64,000 nucleotides of DNA. Origin: an uncultured Agrobacterium sp. (GTDB lineage Bacteria > Pseudomonadota > Alphaproteobacteria > Rhizobiales > Rhizobiaceae). Position 1 is the stretch's first letter. Every line of letters begins with the position of its first letter. Position numbers and translations under genes: made by a program. The notes beneath the pieces are model-generated. The model saw nothing but the letters and a program-made list of their open reading frames with translations. It was not told where the DNA came from and ran no database searches. The DNA is taken from NCBI GenBank assembly GCA_913777615.1, contig CAJYTK010000008.1:1-64000 (forward strand), read 5' to 3'. Shown here one piece after another: positions 20,236 to 29,927 of the stretch.

Positions 20236-20961
20236 ATGCAGACGATTGCGCTTGTAGACGACGACCGGAATATCCTGACATCGGTGTCGATCGCGCTTGA
20301 AGCGGAAGGCTATAAGGTCGAAACGTACACCGATGGCGCTTCCGCCCTCGACGGGCTGATTGCACGCCCGCCGCAGCTGGCGATCTTCGATATCAAGATG
20401 CCGCGCATGGACGGTATGGAACTGTTGCGCCGCCTTCGGCAGAAGTCCGACCTTCCGGTGATCTTCCTCACATCCAAGGATGAGGAAATCGACGAGCTCT
20501 TCGGCCTCAAGATGGGCGCCGACGACTTCATCACAAAGCCTTTCTCGCAGCGTCTTCTGGTGGAACGGGTCAAGGCGATCCTTCGTCGCGCCAGCAGCCG
20601 CGAGGCGGCAGTACCGGGCGCAAGCCCGATGAAGACTGCGGCCGATCAGGCAGCCAGAACGTTGGAACGAGGACAGTTGGCCATGGACCAGGAGCGTCAT
20701 ACCTGCACCTGGAAGGGAGAGCCGGTGACGCTGACCGTGACCGAGTTCCTGATCCTGCATTCCCTGGCGCAACGCCCGGGCGTGGTCAAAAGCCGTGACG
20801 CGCTGATGGATGCCGCCTATGACGAGCAGGTCTATGTCGACGACCGAACCATCGACAGCCATATCAAGCGTCTGCGCAAGAAGTTCAAACTGGTCGACAA
20901 CGATTTCGACATGATTGAAACGCTTTACGGCGTGGGCTATCGCTTCCGCGAAGCGGCCTAA
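20236..20961 (+). CDS. chvI: two-component response regulator ChvI
   Basis: This 241-residue OmpR-family regulator has Asp52 as phosphoacceptor ([12 protein letters not shown]), Thr and Lys in IFLTSK and FITKPFS, and a C-terminal winged-helix domain ([11 protein letters not shown] to YGVGYRF). It is nearly identical to Agrobacterium and Sinorhizobium ChvI, which with ChvG controls acid response, exopolysaccharide and motility and is needed for host interaction. I chose the start at 20236 ([10 protein letters not shown]), the family start; an upstream in-frame ATG is not conserved. Confidence 0.96.
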   Translation: MQTIALVDDDRNILTSVSIALEAEGYKVETYTDGASALDGLIARPPQLAIFDIKMPRMDGMELLRRLRQKSDLPVIFLTSKDEEIDELFGLKMGADDFITKPFSQRLLVERVKAILRRASSREAAVPGASPMKTAADQAARTLERGQLAMDQERHTCTWKGEPVTLTVTEFLILHSLAQRPGVVKSRDALMDAAYDEQVYVDDRTIDSHIKRLRKKFKLVDNDFDMIETLYGVGYRFREAA

Positions 20962-21002
20962 AGCCGGACGATGATTCCGCGAAAGCGGGCTGAGGAACGC
21001 AA

Positions 21003-22793
21003 TTGTTGAACAAGACGCAGGATAGCGCATCGGAAAGCTCCGATGCCGACGACCGTGAAAGCGGCCGGCGGCACCGGATTCATCCGCTGACGATCATCCG
21101 GCGTATCTTCGGCAATGCAGTCTTTTCCAGCCTGACGCGCCGCATTCTCTTTTTCAACGTCGCGGCGACCGTGGTTCTGGTCGGTGGCATTCTCTACCTC
21201 AATCAATTTCGCGAAGGGTTGATCGATGCCCGTGTCGAAAGCCTGCTGACGCAGGGCGAAATCATCGCCGGTGCGATTTCCGCTTCGGCCTCTGTCGATA
21301 CCAACTCGATCACCATCAATCCGGAAAAGCTTCTCGAATTGCAGGCCGGACAGAGCATCACGCCGGTGCCAAATGACGAGGACTTGAGCTTTCCGATCAA
21401 TCCCGAGCGTGTTGCCCCGGTTTTGCGTCGGCTGATCTCGCCAACCCGTACCCGCGCACGCCTTTTCGATGCGGATGCGAACCTGCTTCTCGATTCGCGC
21501 CATCTTTATTCGCGTGGCCAGGTGCTACGCTACGACCTGCCGCCAGTGACGCCTGAAACGCAGACATGGGGTGAATGGTTTGCAAGCCTTTTCAATCGCA
21601 TGCTGCAGCCCAGCAGTCTGCCGCTTTATAAGGAAACACCAGGCGGCGACGGTTCAATCTATCCGGAAGTGATGAATGCACTGACAGGCGTTCGCGGCGC
21701 TGTGGTGCGCGTCACCGAAAAGGGCGAGTTGATCGTCTCGGTGGCGGTTCCGGTGCAGCGCTTCCGCGCCGTGCTTGGCGTTCTGCTTCTTTCCACCCAG
21801 GCGGGTGATATCGACAAGATCGTTCATGCCGAGCGACTGGCGATCATGCGCGTCTTTGGCATCGCGACATTGGTGAACATCGTTCTGTCGCTCCTTCTCT
21901 CCTCTACCATTGCGACACCGCTTCGCCGTCTTTCGGCTGCCGCAATCCGCGTGCGTCGCGGCGCCAAAGCGCGCGAGGAGATCCCCGATTTCTCTGCCCG
22001 TCAGGATGAAATCGGCAACCTTTCTATTGCGCTTCGCGAGATGACCAATGCGCTGTACGACCGGATTGACGCGATCGAGAGTTTTGCCGCCGATGTCAGC
22101 CATGAATTGAAGAACCCGCTGACATCGCTCCGCAGCGCGGTCGAAACACTTCCCCGTGCCAAGACGGACGAATCCAAGCAGCGCCTGACAGAAATCATCT
22201 TCCACGACGTTAGACGTCTGGACCGCTTGATCAGCGACATCTCAGACGCATCGCGTCTTGATGCGGAACTGGCGCGCGCCGACTCCTCGCCCGTCGATCT
22301 CGAAGTGCTGCTGAACGGCCTTGTGGAAATCTCGCGACAGATCTCCAGCAAGAAGAAGGCCGTCACCATCGACTACGTGGTCGACCACAAGCCGGGCGTG
22401 AAGACGAGCTACGTCGTCAATGGCCACGATCTTCGCCTCGGCCAGATCGTCACCAACCTGATAGAAAACGCTCGCTCTTTCGTCTCTCAGGATGGCGGGC
22501 GCATCTTCGTCCATCTGTTGCGGCACAAGGATCGCTGCCTCGTTCGCGTCGAAGACAATGGTCCCGGTATTCAGGCAGAAGACATCGACCGCATTTTCGA
22601 GCGCTTCTATACCGACCGTCCAGCAAGCGAGGGTTTTGGTCAGAATTCGGGTTTGGGTCTTTCGATCAGCCGGCAGATTGCCGAAGCCCATGGCGGCACG
22701 CTGAAGGCGGAAAACATCATCGACAAATATGGTGTAATCTCCGGCGCTCGCTTCACGCTATCGCTGCCCGCAGCACACACAAATGAACGCTGA
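21003..22793 (+). CDS. chvG: two-component sensor histidine kinase ChvG
   Basis: This 596-residue inner-membrane kinase partners ChvI. It has TM1 at about 48-67, a large periplasmic sensor domain, TM2 at about 284-305, HAMP, an H-box with His367 (DVSHELKNPLTS), and N/G boxes (NLIENARS, DNGPGI, GLGLSIS). In rhizobia the periplasmic protein ExoR represses this kinase and is destroyed at acid pH. The start is TTG at 21003 with GAGGAA upstream. It lies 41 bp after chvI and its end overlaps hprK by 11 bp, indicating translational coupling with the PTS genes. Confidence 0.95.
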   Translation: MLNKTQDSASESSDADDRESGRRHRIHPLTIIRRIFGNAVFSSLTRRILFFNVAATVVLVGGILYLNQFREGLIDARVESLLTQGEIIAGAISASASVDTNSITINPEKLLELQAGQSITPVPNDEDLSFPINPERVAPVLRRLISPTRTRARLFDADANLLLDSRHLYSRGQVLRYDLPPVTPETQTWGEWFASLFNRMLQPSSLPLYKETPGGDGSIYPEVMNALTGVRGAVVRVTEKGELIVSVAVPVQRFRAVLGVLLLSTQAGDIDKIVHAERLAIMRVFGIATLVNIVLSLLLSSTIATPLRRLSAAAIRVRRGAKAREEIPDFSARQDEIGNLSIALREMTNALYDRIDAIESFAADVSHELKNPLTSLRSAVETLPRAKTDESKQRLTEIIFHDVRRLDRLISDISDASRLDAELARADSSPVDLEVLLNGLVEISRQISSKKKAVTIDYVVDHKPGVKTSYVVNGHDLRLGQIVTNLIENARSFVSQDGGRIFVHLLRHKDRCLVRVEDNGPGIQAEDIDRIFERFYTDRPASEGFGQNSGLGLSISRQIAEAHGGTLKAENIIDKYGVISGARFTLSLPAAHTNER

Positions 22794-23247
22794 CCGCATC
22801 AATTACCATGCAACAGCCATCATGATCGATGGAACCGGGCTGCTTTTCGTCGGCCCTTCCGGCAGCGGCAAGAGCGAACTTGCTTTCAGCTTCATGACCG
22901 AGGCAAAACGGTGTGGCCTCGCCACAGCGCTCGTCGCAGACGACCAGCTTTGGCTCTCTTCGAAAGACGACCGTGTGGTGGTCGCGCGTCCGGAGAGTAT
23001 TGCAGGACTTCTGGAACTTCGCGGCAGCGGAATTATCGAACTCGCCAGCATCCCGTCGGCAACGATGGACTGTGCGATAACGACCGTTCTGCACCCGGAT
23101 AGTCCTCGCCTGCCACCGGAGAATGAGTGGCTGGATCTGCCAACCGGCAACAGGCTACCACTCTTCCGGATTCCGATTTCCAGCATCATGCCCTATGGAA
23201 AATTTGCTGCACTTGCTCAAAATCTGTTCAAAGCAAAGGGAAAGTGA
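22783..23247 (+). CDS. hprK: HPr kinase/phosphorylase, short alphaproteobacterial form
   Basis: This 154-residue protein equals only the C-terminal catalytic half of the ~310-residue Firmicute HprK. Walker A is GPSGSGKS (24-31), and VADDQ (51-55) carries the conserved acids. It phosphorylates the regulatory serine of HPr. Alphaproteobacteria usually have this short form. It overlaps chvG by 11 bp, tying the PTS regulatory branch to the ChvG/ChvI system. Confidence 0.93.
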   Translation: MNADRINYHATAIMIDGTGLLFVGPSGSGKSELAFSFMTEAKRCGLATALVADDQLWLSSKDDRVVVARPESIAGLLELRGSGIIELASIPSATMDCAITTVLHPDSPRLPPENEWLDLPTGNRLPLFRIPISSIMPYGKFAALAQNLFKAKGK

Positions 23248-23392
23248 ACGAGAATCCCTCATTTGGGGGCTTGCGCTTCCCATTTTCCTCATCAAGATGT
23301 GGTCCCACCGATGGACAGGTTTGCGGCATTGCGATACGGCGGCACACCAAACGTAAGTCCAGGTGGCAAGTGCGTGTGTAAGGGAGCATTTC

Positions 23393-23794
23393 ATGATCGG
23401 ACTAGTGCTTGTCACTCATGGCAAGCTGGCTGAGGAATTTCGTCACGCGGTAGAGCATGTGGTCGGTCCTCAGAAGTTGATCGAGACCGTGTGCATTGGT
23501 CCCGAAGACGACATGGATCAGCGACGGCAGGATATTATCGATGCCGTAGCGCGCGCCAATGACGGCAACGGCGTCATTATCCTCACAGACATGTTCGGCG
23601 GAACGCCTTCAAACCTCGCCATCTCGGTAATGAGCAGCGGAAGCGTGGAGGTCATCGCGGGTGTCAATCTGCCTATGTTGATCAAGCTCGCCGGTGTGCG
23701 CAGCGAAGACAATATGGACAAGGCCTTGCAGGAAGCCTCGGACGCCGGTCGCAAATATATCAACGTCGCCAGCCGCGTTCTCAGCGGCAAGTAA
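23393..23794 (+). CDS. PTS EIIA component, mannose family
   Basis: This 133-residue EIIA-Man-type phosphocarrier has the phosphorylated His9 in LVLVTHGKLAEEF and DMFGGTPSNLA around residues 70-80. No EIIB, IIC or IID permease gene lies nearby, so it probably acts in the regulatory nitrogen-type PTS and not in sugar uptake. The ATG at 23393 is chosen with AGGGAG 7 bp upstream. It lies 145 bp after hprK and 12 bp before the HPr gene. Confidence 0.93.
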   Translation: MIGLVLVTHGKLAEEFRHAVEHVVGPQKLIETVCIGPEDDMDQRRQDIIDAVARANDGNGVIILTDMFGGTPSNLAISVMSSGSVEVIAGVNLPMLIKLAGVRSEDNMDKALQEASDAGRKYINVASRVLSGK

Positions 23795-23806
23795 AGAAGA
23801 GCGCCT

Positions 23807-24082
23807 ATGTCCTCACTTTCGCGGGAATTGCTGATCGTCAATAAGCGCGGCCTCCATGCCCGCGCCTCCGCGAAGTTCGTGCAGATGGTGGAAGGCTTCG
23901 ATGCCGCCATTACCGTCTCCAAGGATGGCATGACGGTGGGCGGCACCTCCATCATGGGTCTCATGATGCTGGCCGCAAGCCCTGGCTGTACGGTGCTGGT
24001 AGAAGCGAGTGGCAATCAGGCAGAACAGGCGCTCGCGGCACTCGAGGCGCTGGTTGCCGATCGATTCGGCGAAGAACTTTGA
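23807..24082 (+). CDS. ptsH: HPr family phosphocarrier protein
   Basis: This 91-residue HPr has the active-site His17 (NKRGLHARASAKF) and the regulatory Ser48 (GGTSIMGLMML), the target of HprK. Keeping both sites fits the HprK gene two genes upstream. It passes phosphate from EI to the EIIA proteins. Confidence 0.94.
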   Translation: MSSLSRELLIVNKRGLHARASAKFVQMVEGFDAAITVSKDGMTVGGTSIMGLMMLAASPGCTVLVEASGNQAEQALAALEALVADRFGEEL

Positions 24083-24092
24083 TAACCATCAT

Positions 24093-24116
24093 ATAAAGAC
24101 ATAAAGACTTCTTTAT
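24093..24116. promoter_or_regulatory. ATAAAGA repeats upstream of ahcY, candidate methyl-cycle operator
   Basis: Two direct copies of ATAAAGAC (24093-24100, 24101-24108) are followed by TTCTTTAT, so ATAAAGA-CT-TCTTTAT (24101-24116) is a perfect inverted repeat with an extra half-site. It resembles, from memory, the operators predicted for ArsR-family regulators of methionine/SAM-cycle genes in alphaproteobacteria. It lies about 100 bp before ahcY. Confidence 0.5.
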
Positions 24117-24212
24117 ATCATTATTGCCAGATGAGCCTTTGCCTGTTAGAAACGCAGCCTGAATTGCAAGGCAGCGGCACGGTTCCCTGCCAATTTTGAG
24201 CAGGAGATCTTT

Positions 24213-25613
24213 ATGAGCGCTGACAAGGACTACATCGTCGCCGATATCAACCTTGCCGACTACGGCCGCAAGGAACTGGACATTGCCGAAACCGAAATGC
24301 CAGGCCTGATGGCTTGCCGCAGCGAATTTGGCCAGAGCAAGCCGCTCAAGGGCGCTCGCATCTCCGGCTCGCTGCACATGACGATCCAGACCGCCGTCCT
24401 GATCGAAACTCTGAAGGAACTGGGCGCCGATATTCGTTGGGCATCCTGCAACATCTTCTCGACGCAGGACCACGCGGCCGCTGCGATCGCGGCTGCCGGC
24501 ATTCCGGTCTTTGCCGTAAAGGGTGAAAGCCTGACCGAATATTGGGAATATACCGACAAGATTTTCCAGTGGACCGACGGCGGCGTCTCCAACATGATCC
24601 TGGATGATGGCGGCGATGCCACCATGTACATCCTGCTCGGCGCGCGCGCGGAAGCCGGCGAAGACGTTTTGTCGAACCCAGGCTCGGAAGAAGAAGAAAT
24701 TCTTTTCGCCCAGATCAAGAAGCGTCTTCAAGCGTCGCCAGGCTGGTTCACCAAGCAGCGCGATGCCATTAAGGGCGTGACCGAAGAAACAACCACAGGC
24801 GTTCATCGTCTCTACGATCTCAGCAAGAAGGGCCTTCTCCCCTTCCCGGCGATCAACGTCAATGACAGCGTCACCAAGTCGAAGTTCGATAACAAGTATG
24901 GCTGCAAGGAATCGCTGGTTGACGGCATCCGTCGCGCAACCGACGTCATGATGGCCGGGAAGGTTGCTGTCGTCTGCGGTTACGGCGATGTCGGCAAGGG
25001 TTCGGCTGCTTCGCTTCAGGGCGCTGGCGCCCGCGTCAAGGTCACCGAAATCGACCCGATCTGCGCGCTTCAGGCTGCCATGGACGGTTTTGAAGTCGTT
25101 CGTCTGGAAGACGTCGTTTCTTCCGCCGACATTTTCATTACCACCACCGGCAACAAGGACGTCATCCGCATCGAGCATATGCGCGAGATGAAGGACATGG
25201 CGATCGTCGGCAATATCGGTCACTTCGATAACGAAATTCAGGTCGCTTCGCTGAAGAACCTGAAGTGGACCAATATCAAGCCGCAGGTCGACATGATCGA
25301 GTTCGCCAAGGGCAACCGCATGATCCTTCTGTCGGAAGGCCGCCTGCTGAACCTCGGTAATGCCACCGGTCACCCCTCCTTCGTCATGTCGGCCTCCTTT
25401 ACCAACCAGGTGCTCGGTCAAATTGAACTCTTCACCAAGCAGGGCGAGTACAAGAACGACGTATACGTGCTGCCGAAGCACCTCGACGAGAAGGTCGCTC
25501 GCCTCCACCTCGAAAAGCTTGGCGTGAAGCTGACCGAACTTTCCGACACGCAGGCAGATTATATCGGCGTGTCGAAGACGGGTCCGTTCAAGGCAGAACA
25601 CTACAGATATTGA
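24213..25613 (+). CDS. ahcY: adenosylhomocysteinase
   Basis: This 466-residue NAD-dependent enzyme hydrolyses S-adenosylhomocysteine to adenosine and homocysteine, relieving inhibition of methyltransferases. The NAD motif [10 protein letters not shown] and the C-terminal [12 protein letters not shown] are diagnostic. An AGGAG ribosome-binding site precedes the ATG. The 130-bp leader holds the ATAAAGA repeats, and a terminator closes the unit, so the gene is monocistronic. Confidence 0.98.
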   Translation: MSADKDYIVADINLADYGRKELDIAETEMPGLMACRSEFGQSKPLKGARISGSLHMTIQTAVLIETLKELGADIRWASCNIFSTQDHAAAAIAAAGIPVFAVKGESLTEYWEYTDKIFQWTDGGVSNMILDDGGDATMYILLGARAEAGEDVLSNPGSEEEEILFAQIKKRLQASPGWFTKQRDAIKGVTEETTTGVHRLYDLSKKGLLPFPAINVNDSVTKSKFDNKYGCKESLVDGIRRATDVMMAGKVAVVCGYGDVGKGSAASLQGAGARVKVTEIDPICALQAAMDGFEVVRLEDVVSSADIFITTTGNKDVIRIEHMREMKDMAIVGNIGHFDNEIQVASLKNLKWTNIKPQVDMIEFAKGNRMILLSEGRLLNLGNATGHPSFVMSASFTNQVLGQIELFTKQGEYKNDVYVLPKHLDEKVARLHLEKLGVKLTELSDTQADYIGVSKTGPFKAEHYRY

Positions 25614-25654
25614 TTCCATAGTTAATATCCACATCAAATACACCACATCTAGGT

Positions 25655-25690
25655 ATCGCGGACTTGACAAAGTCCGCGATTTCTTTTTTG
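25655..25690 (+). terminator. intrinsic terminator after ahcY
   Basis: A perfect 10-bp stem (ATCGCGGACT with AGTCCGCGAT, loop TGACAA) is followed by TTCTTTTTT. Confidence 0.88.
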
Positions 25691-25817
25691 GCCCCGCCCT
25701 TCCCGGAAATTTGCTGAGGCGGTATTGTCTCAAGACTTGATTCGTGTGGGCGGATGCCCATGCGAAAATGGGATGTCTTGTCGAAGATGCGGCACATAGG
25801 ACGGAGACAGACCGGGG

Positions 25818-28403
25818 ATGTCGGTGAAAAAAGCAAACTCGCTTCAGCGGGTGACAAAGGACGTGGAAACCGGCGGCGATCAGACGCCCGGCATCGAGCG
25901 ACTGCGCAGTTGTCTGACGACGGTTGCAGGCGCACTGCGCCGCAAGATTCGCGCTGTCTCCAGCCTTCTTGCCGGAACTGCCTTGAGCACTTTTGCCACT
26001 GCGGTCCAGGCGCAGGACGGCGCACTGATCCAGAGAGGCGGACGTCTCTTCTCTTCCGGCGAAACCATCACCTACTCGATCTTTATCGGCGTGGTATCCG
26101 CGACCCTGTTTTCCATCGTCTGGCTGGTGCGCCAACGCGGCAATATCGAAGCCGAGGTCAACGAGTACCGCACGGCACTTTCTGAGGCGCAGAACAAGAT
26201 TTCCAAGTATGAGGCGCTGATTTCCGACAAGTCGCGCCGGATCGTGATTTGGGAAGAAACCGGCGAGCGACCGGAATTCCTCGGTCAGTTGCCGCCTGAG
26301 ACTGGCGTTCCCGCTGCCGATAGTGACTTTCTGGCCTTTGGCCGCTGGCTTCGGCCAACATCCGCCGCTCCTCTGGAAAAGGCAATCGAGATGCTGCGCA
26401 GCCAGGCGCAGAGCTTCGATCTCACCATCGAAACACAGCGTGGCGAAGTCATCGAGGTCCAGGGACGCGTGTCGGGAGGCAAGGCTTTTGCCCGCTTCAT
26501 CGCGCTCAACAACATGCGCGCCGAACTGGCGGAGTTGAGGGTAGAGCGCGAGCGGCTGCTCTCCTCCATGTCGACTTTCCAGGAGCTTCTCGATTCCATC
26601 GAACAACCTGCCTGGCGCAGGAACAATGAGGGCGCCCTGATCTGGGTGAACCATGCCTATGCGATTGCAGTCGATGCCACGACGCCCCAGCAGGCAATCG
26701 CCGAACAGCGCGAATTGCTGAACACGGTGACGCGTCAGAAGATTCGCGCCACCGCGACGCCGGAATCGCCCTATCACGACCGGATCTCCACTGTTGTTTC
26801 CGGCAACCGCACCTTCTTCGACGTGGTCGATATCAAGACACCGGGTGGTTCTGCCGGGATCGCTATCGACGCGTCCGATGCCGAGACAATCCGCGAGGAG
26901 TTGAAGCGCACGCTGAAAAGCCATGCGGAAACGCTCGATCACCTAGGAACGCCTGTCGCGATATTCGACGGCGAACAGCGTCTGCAGTTCTACAATCAGG
27001 CCTTCTCGCGGCTTTGGGGATTGGATCTCGTCTTCCTGGAATCGAAACCCGGCAATTCCGAGCTTCTTGATCGTCTTCGCAGCGCCGGTAAACTGCCGGA
27101 GCAGCTCAGCTGGAAGAGCTGGAAAGAAACCGCACTTTCGGTCTATCGCGCACTCGATACCCAGACCGACCTCTGGCACCTGCCCAACGGTCAGACGCTG
27201 CGCGTGATTGCCACCGCGCATCCGCAGGGCGGTGCCACCTGGGTGTTCGAAAACCTGACCGAACAGGTCGATCTTCAGACCCGCTATAATACGCTCGTCA
27301 AGGTTCAAGGTGAGACCATCGATCATCTCGCCGAGGGTGTCGCGGTTTTCGGCGCGGATGGGCGCATTCGTTTGTCGAATCCGGCTTTTCGGGCGCTGTG
27401 GGCTATTACCGCAGAAGAGGCAGAAGCGGGCAAGCATATCCGCGCTATCGAGGCCGCATGCTCGCAGTCCTATGAAAAGCCGGATGGATGGCGCGCCTTT
27501 GCGCAGTTCATCACCAGTTTTGACGACGAGCGGCACTCCAAGCAGGGAACGCTTGAGCTTCTTTCCGGATTGGTGCTCGATTACGCGGTGATCCCGCTAC
27601 CAGACGCGCAGACGATGCTGACCTTCGTCAACATGACGGACAGCGTGCGGGCCGAACGCGCCTTGAAGGAAAAGAACGAGGCACTGCGCAAGGCCGACGA
27701 GTTGAAGAACGATTTCGTCCAGCATGTTTCCTATGAGCTGCGATCGCCGCTGACCAATATCATCGGCTTTACCGATCTTCTCAAGACGCCCGGCATGGGC
27801 GAGCTGAACGATCGCCAGGCGGAATATCTGGACCATATCTCGACCTCTTCTTCGGTGCTTCTGACGATCGTCAACGACATTCTCGATCTCGCTACCGTCG
27901 ATGCGGGCATCATGCATCTGAATTACTCAGAGAGCGACCTGAACGAGCTCCTGGATGATGTGGCCGTGCAGATCACCGATCGGTTGCAGGAAAGCAGTGT
28001 TTCTCTGGAAATCGTCGCACCTGCACATCTCGGCTCCATCGTCGCGGATCACCAGCGGCTGAAGCAAATCCTGCTAAAGCTTCTGACCAATGCCGTGAAT
28101 TTCGCGCCCGAAGGGTCGGCAGTCCGCCTGACATGCCAAAGAAGCGAAGGCGACTTCGTTTTCTCCGTCGCAGATGAAGGTCCTGGTATTCCCGAGGACA
28201 TGCTGAAAACAGTTTTCAATCGCTTTTCGACCGGCGGTCAGGGTGGACGGCGCACGGGTGCCGGGCTTGGCCTTTCCATTGTCGAGAGCTTCGTGAGCCT
28301 GCATCACGGCACCGTTACGCTGGACAGCCGCCCCGGCGAAGGCACCGTCGTAACCTGCCGCATTCCCTCGCACGATCAGCCGCAGTCCATTGCCGCCGAA
28401 TGA
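25818..28403 (+). CDS. divL: DivL-type cell-cycle pseudokinase with tyrosine H-box
   Basis: This 861-residue membrane protein has a hydrophobic segment at about 87-104, coiled-coil and PAS-like regions up to about 600, and a histidine-kinase-like C-terminus. At the phosphoacceptor position it carries Tyr639 in HVSYELRSPLT where kinases have His, the hallmark of Caulobacter DivL. The ATPase boxes are kept (DEGPGIPED, GAGLGLSIVES). DivL controls the CckA-CtrA phosphorelay according to DivK phosphorylation. From memory the Agrobacterium DivL gene lies beside the same tsaE neighbour. Its stop overlaps the next start (ATGA). Confidence 0.88.
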   Translation: MSVKKANSLQRVTKDVETGGDQTPGIERLRSCLTTVAGALRRKIRAVSSLLAGTALSTFATAVQAQDGALIQRGGRLFSSGETITYSIFIGVVSATLFSIVWLVRQRGNIEAEVNEYRTALSEAQNKISKYEALISDKSRRIVIWEETGERPEFLGQLPPETGVPAADSDFLAFGRWLRPTSAAPLEKAIEMLRSQAQSFDLTIETQRGEVIEVQGRVSGGKAFARFIALNNMRAELAELRVERERLLSSMSTFQELLDSIEQPAWRRNNEGALIWVNHAYAIAVDATTPQQAIAEQRELLNTVTRQKIRATATPESPYHDRISTVVSGNRTFFDVVDIKTPGGSAGIAIDASDAETIREELKRTLKSHAETLDHLGTPVAIFDGEQRLQFYNQAFSRLWGLDLVFLESKPGNSELLDRLRSAGKLPEQLSWKSWKETALSVYRALDTQTDLWHLPNGQTLRVIATAHPQGGATWVFENLTEQVDLQTRYNTLVKVQGETIDHLAEGVAVFGADGRIRLSNPAFRALWAITAEEAEAGKHIRAIEAACSQSYEKPDGWRAFAQFITSFDDERHSKQGTLELLSGLVLDYAVIPLPDAQTMLTFVNMTDSVRAERALKEKNEALRKADELKNDFVQHVSYELRSPLTNIIGFTDLLKTPGMGELNDRQAEYLDHISTSSSVLLTIVNDILDLATVDAGIMHLNYSESDLNELLDDVAVQITDRLQESSVSLEIVAPAHLGSIVADHQRLKQILLKLLTNAVNFAPEGSAVRLTCQRSEGDFVFSVADEGPGIPEDMLKTVFNRFSTGGQGGRRTGAGLGLSIVESFVSLHHGTVTLDSRPGEGTVVTCRIPSHDQPQSIAAE

Positions 28404-29917
28404 GTGACGAGACGCTTTCCATCTCGCTCTTCCTTGCAGATGAAGCCGATACCATCCGGCTCGGTGAGGAGTTGGCACTTGCCGTTAGACCCGGCACTGC
28501 CGTTGCACTCGTGGGCGATCTTGGCGCCGGCAAATCGACGCTGGCACGCGCTCTGATCCGGGCGATTGCAGATGATGCCGAGCTTGAGGTACCGAGCCCG
28601 ACCTTTACCATCGTCCAATCCTATGCGCTTCGCTTTCCCGTCGCGCATCTCGATCTATACCGCCTCTCGGACGTGTCCGAGCTGGATGAGCTAGGCATCG
28701 ACGAGATGCTGTCCGACGGCGTCTGCCTGATCGAGTGGCCGGAGATGGCAAGCGATGTCCTGCCAAAAGCATCGACGATTCTGCTACGTCTGACGCATGA
28801 GCAAGACGGCCGGCGCGCTATGATTGAAGGGTCGCGACGCCATATCGAGCGGCTTGAACGGGTCTTCGCCATTCGCCGCTTTCTGGAGCGGAATGGCAAG
28901 TCGAGTGCTACCCGGCGCTATTTCAGTGGTGACGCCGCCTATCGCACCTACGAACTGGTGCGCGATAATAACGATCAATATCTCTTGATGGACTGGCAGC
29001 CACAGCCGCCCGGCCCCGCCCTTCACAATGGTAAATCCTATTCGGAGATCGTGCATCTTGCACGCACGGTCGAGCCGTTCGTTGCGCTTGATCTTTATCT
29101 TCAGAGCGAGGGCTTCGCATCGCCGGAAATCCTCGCCTTGGATATGAATGAAGGCATCCTGCTTTTGAGCGATATGGGACGCGCAGGTGTTCTGGATGCC
29201 GATGGCGCTCCGATCGAGGAGCGCTACATCGAAAGTGCTGCTTGTCTGGCAGCCCTGCACGACAAGTCGATGCCCCAGGCAATCCCGCTGCCTGATGGCA
29301 CTGGTTACGACATTCCACGCTTCGATGCCGATGCGATGAAGATCGAGACCTCGTTACTGCTGGACTGGTATCTGCCCCACATCAATGACGGCAAACCGAC
29401 CGCGGATTCCAAGCGACAGGATTTCTTCGCTGTCTGGGATCGGTTGATCGCCAAGCTTGACGATGTCGAAAAGGGACTCGTCCTGCGGGATTTTCATTCG
29501 CCGAACATCATCTGGCAGCAGGATAGACCAGCGCCTCGCAACGTCGGCATTATCGACTTTCAGGACGCAATGATCGGTCCAACAGCCTATGATCTGGCCT
29601 CTCTGGTGCAGGATGCCCGCGTCACCATCCCGCCGGATCTGCAGGCACGGATCATGGAACGGTACTTGGATATCCGGCGCAAAAACCCCGCTTTCGATGA
29701 GCGCGTATTTCTAAAAGCCTTCGCCATCATGGCGGCGCAACGCAACTGCAAACTTGTCGGTGCTTGGGTCCGGCTTTTGAAGCGCGACGGCAAGCCGGGC
29801 TATATGAAGCACATGCCGCGCACCTTCACCTATATGCGCGCCGTATTGGACCACCCCGATCTTGCGCCGCTGCGCGACTGGTTTTCACGCGCGGACATAG
29901 ACCTCAACTCTCATTGA
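28400..29917 (+). CDS. TsaE / AmgK-like sugar kinase fusion
   Basis: This 505-residue protein fuses two domains. Residues 1 to about 155 are TsaE, the ATPase of tRNA threonylcarbamoyladenosine synthesis, with Walker A GDLGAGKST (39-47). Residues from about 165 form an aminoglycoside-phosphotransferase-fold kinase with catalytic Asp364 (RDFHSPN) and metal-binding Asp386 (IIDFQD). The kinase half resembles AmgK, which phosphorylates N-acetylmuramate/N-acetylglucosamine in wall recycling, and a MurU-like gene follows 10 bp downstream. The substrate of the kinase half is inferred from that neighbour. Confidence 0.9.
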   Translation: MSDETLSISLFLADEADTIRLGEELALAVRPGTAVALVGDLGAGKSTLARALIRAIADDAELEVPSPTFTIVQSYALRFPVAHLDLYRLSDVSELDELGIDEMLSDGVCLIEWPEMASDVLPKASTILLRLTHEQDGRRAMIEGSRRHIERLERVFAIRRFLERNGKSSATRRYFSGDAAYRTYELVRDNNDQYLLMDWQPQPPGPALHNGKSYSEIVHLARTVEPFVALDLYLQSEGFASPEILALDMNEGILLLSDMGRAGVLDADGAPIEERYIESAACLAALHDKSMPQAIPLPDGTGYDIPRFDADAMKIETSLLLDWYLPHINDGKPTADSKRQDFFAVWDRLIAKLDDVEKGLVLRDFHSPNIIWQQDRPAPRNVGIIDFQDAMIGPTAYDLASLVQDARVTIPPDLQARIMERYLDIRRKNPAFDERVFLKAFAIMAAQRNCKLVGAWVRLLKRDGKPGYMKHMPRTFTYMRAVLDHPDLAPLRDWFSRADIDLNSH

Positions 29918-29927
29918 AGTTTTTCCC

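Noticed and set aside
24083-24212. SAH riboswitch upstream of ahcY
   Set aside because: No pseudoknot-forming consensus could be recognised; the ATAAAGA repeats suggest a protein operator instead.
23961-26942. 993-codon minus-strand open frame opposite HPr, ahcY and divL
   Set aside because: It crosses three well-supported genes and a terminator on the other strand; it is a codon-bias artefact.
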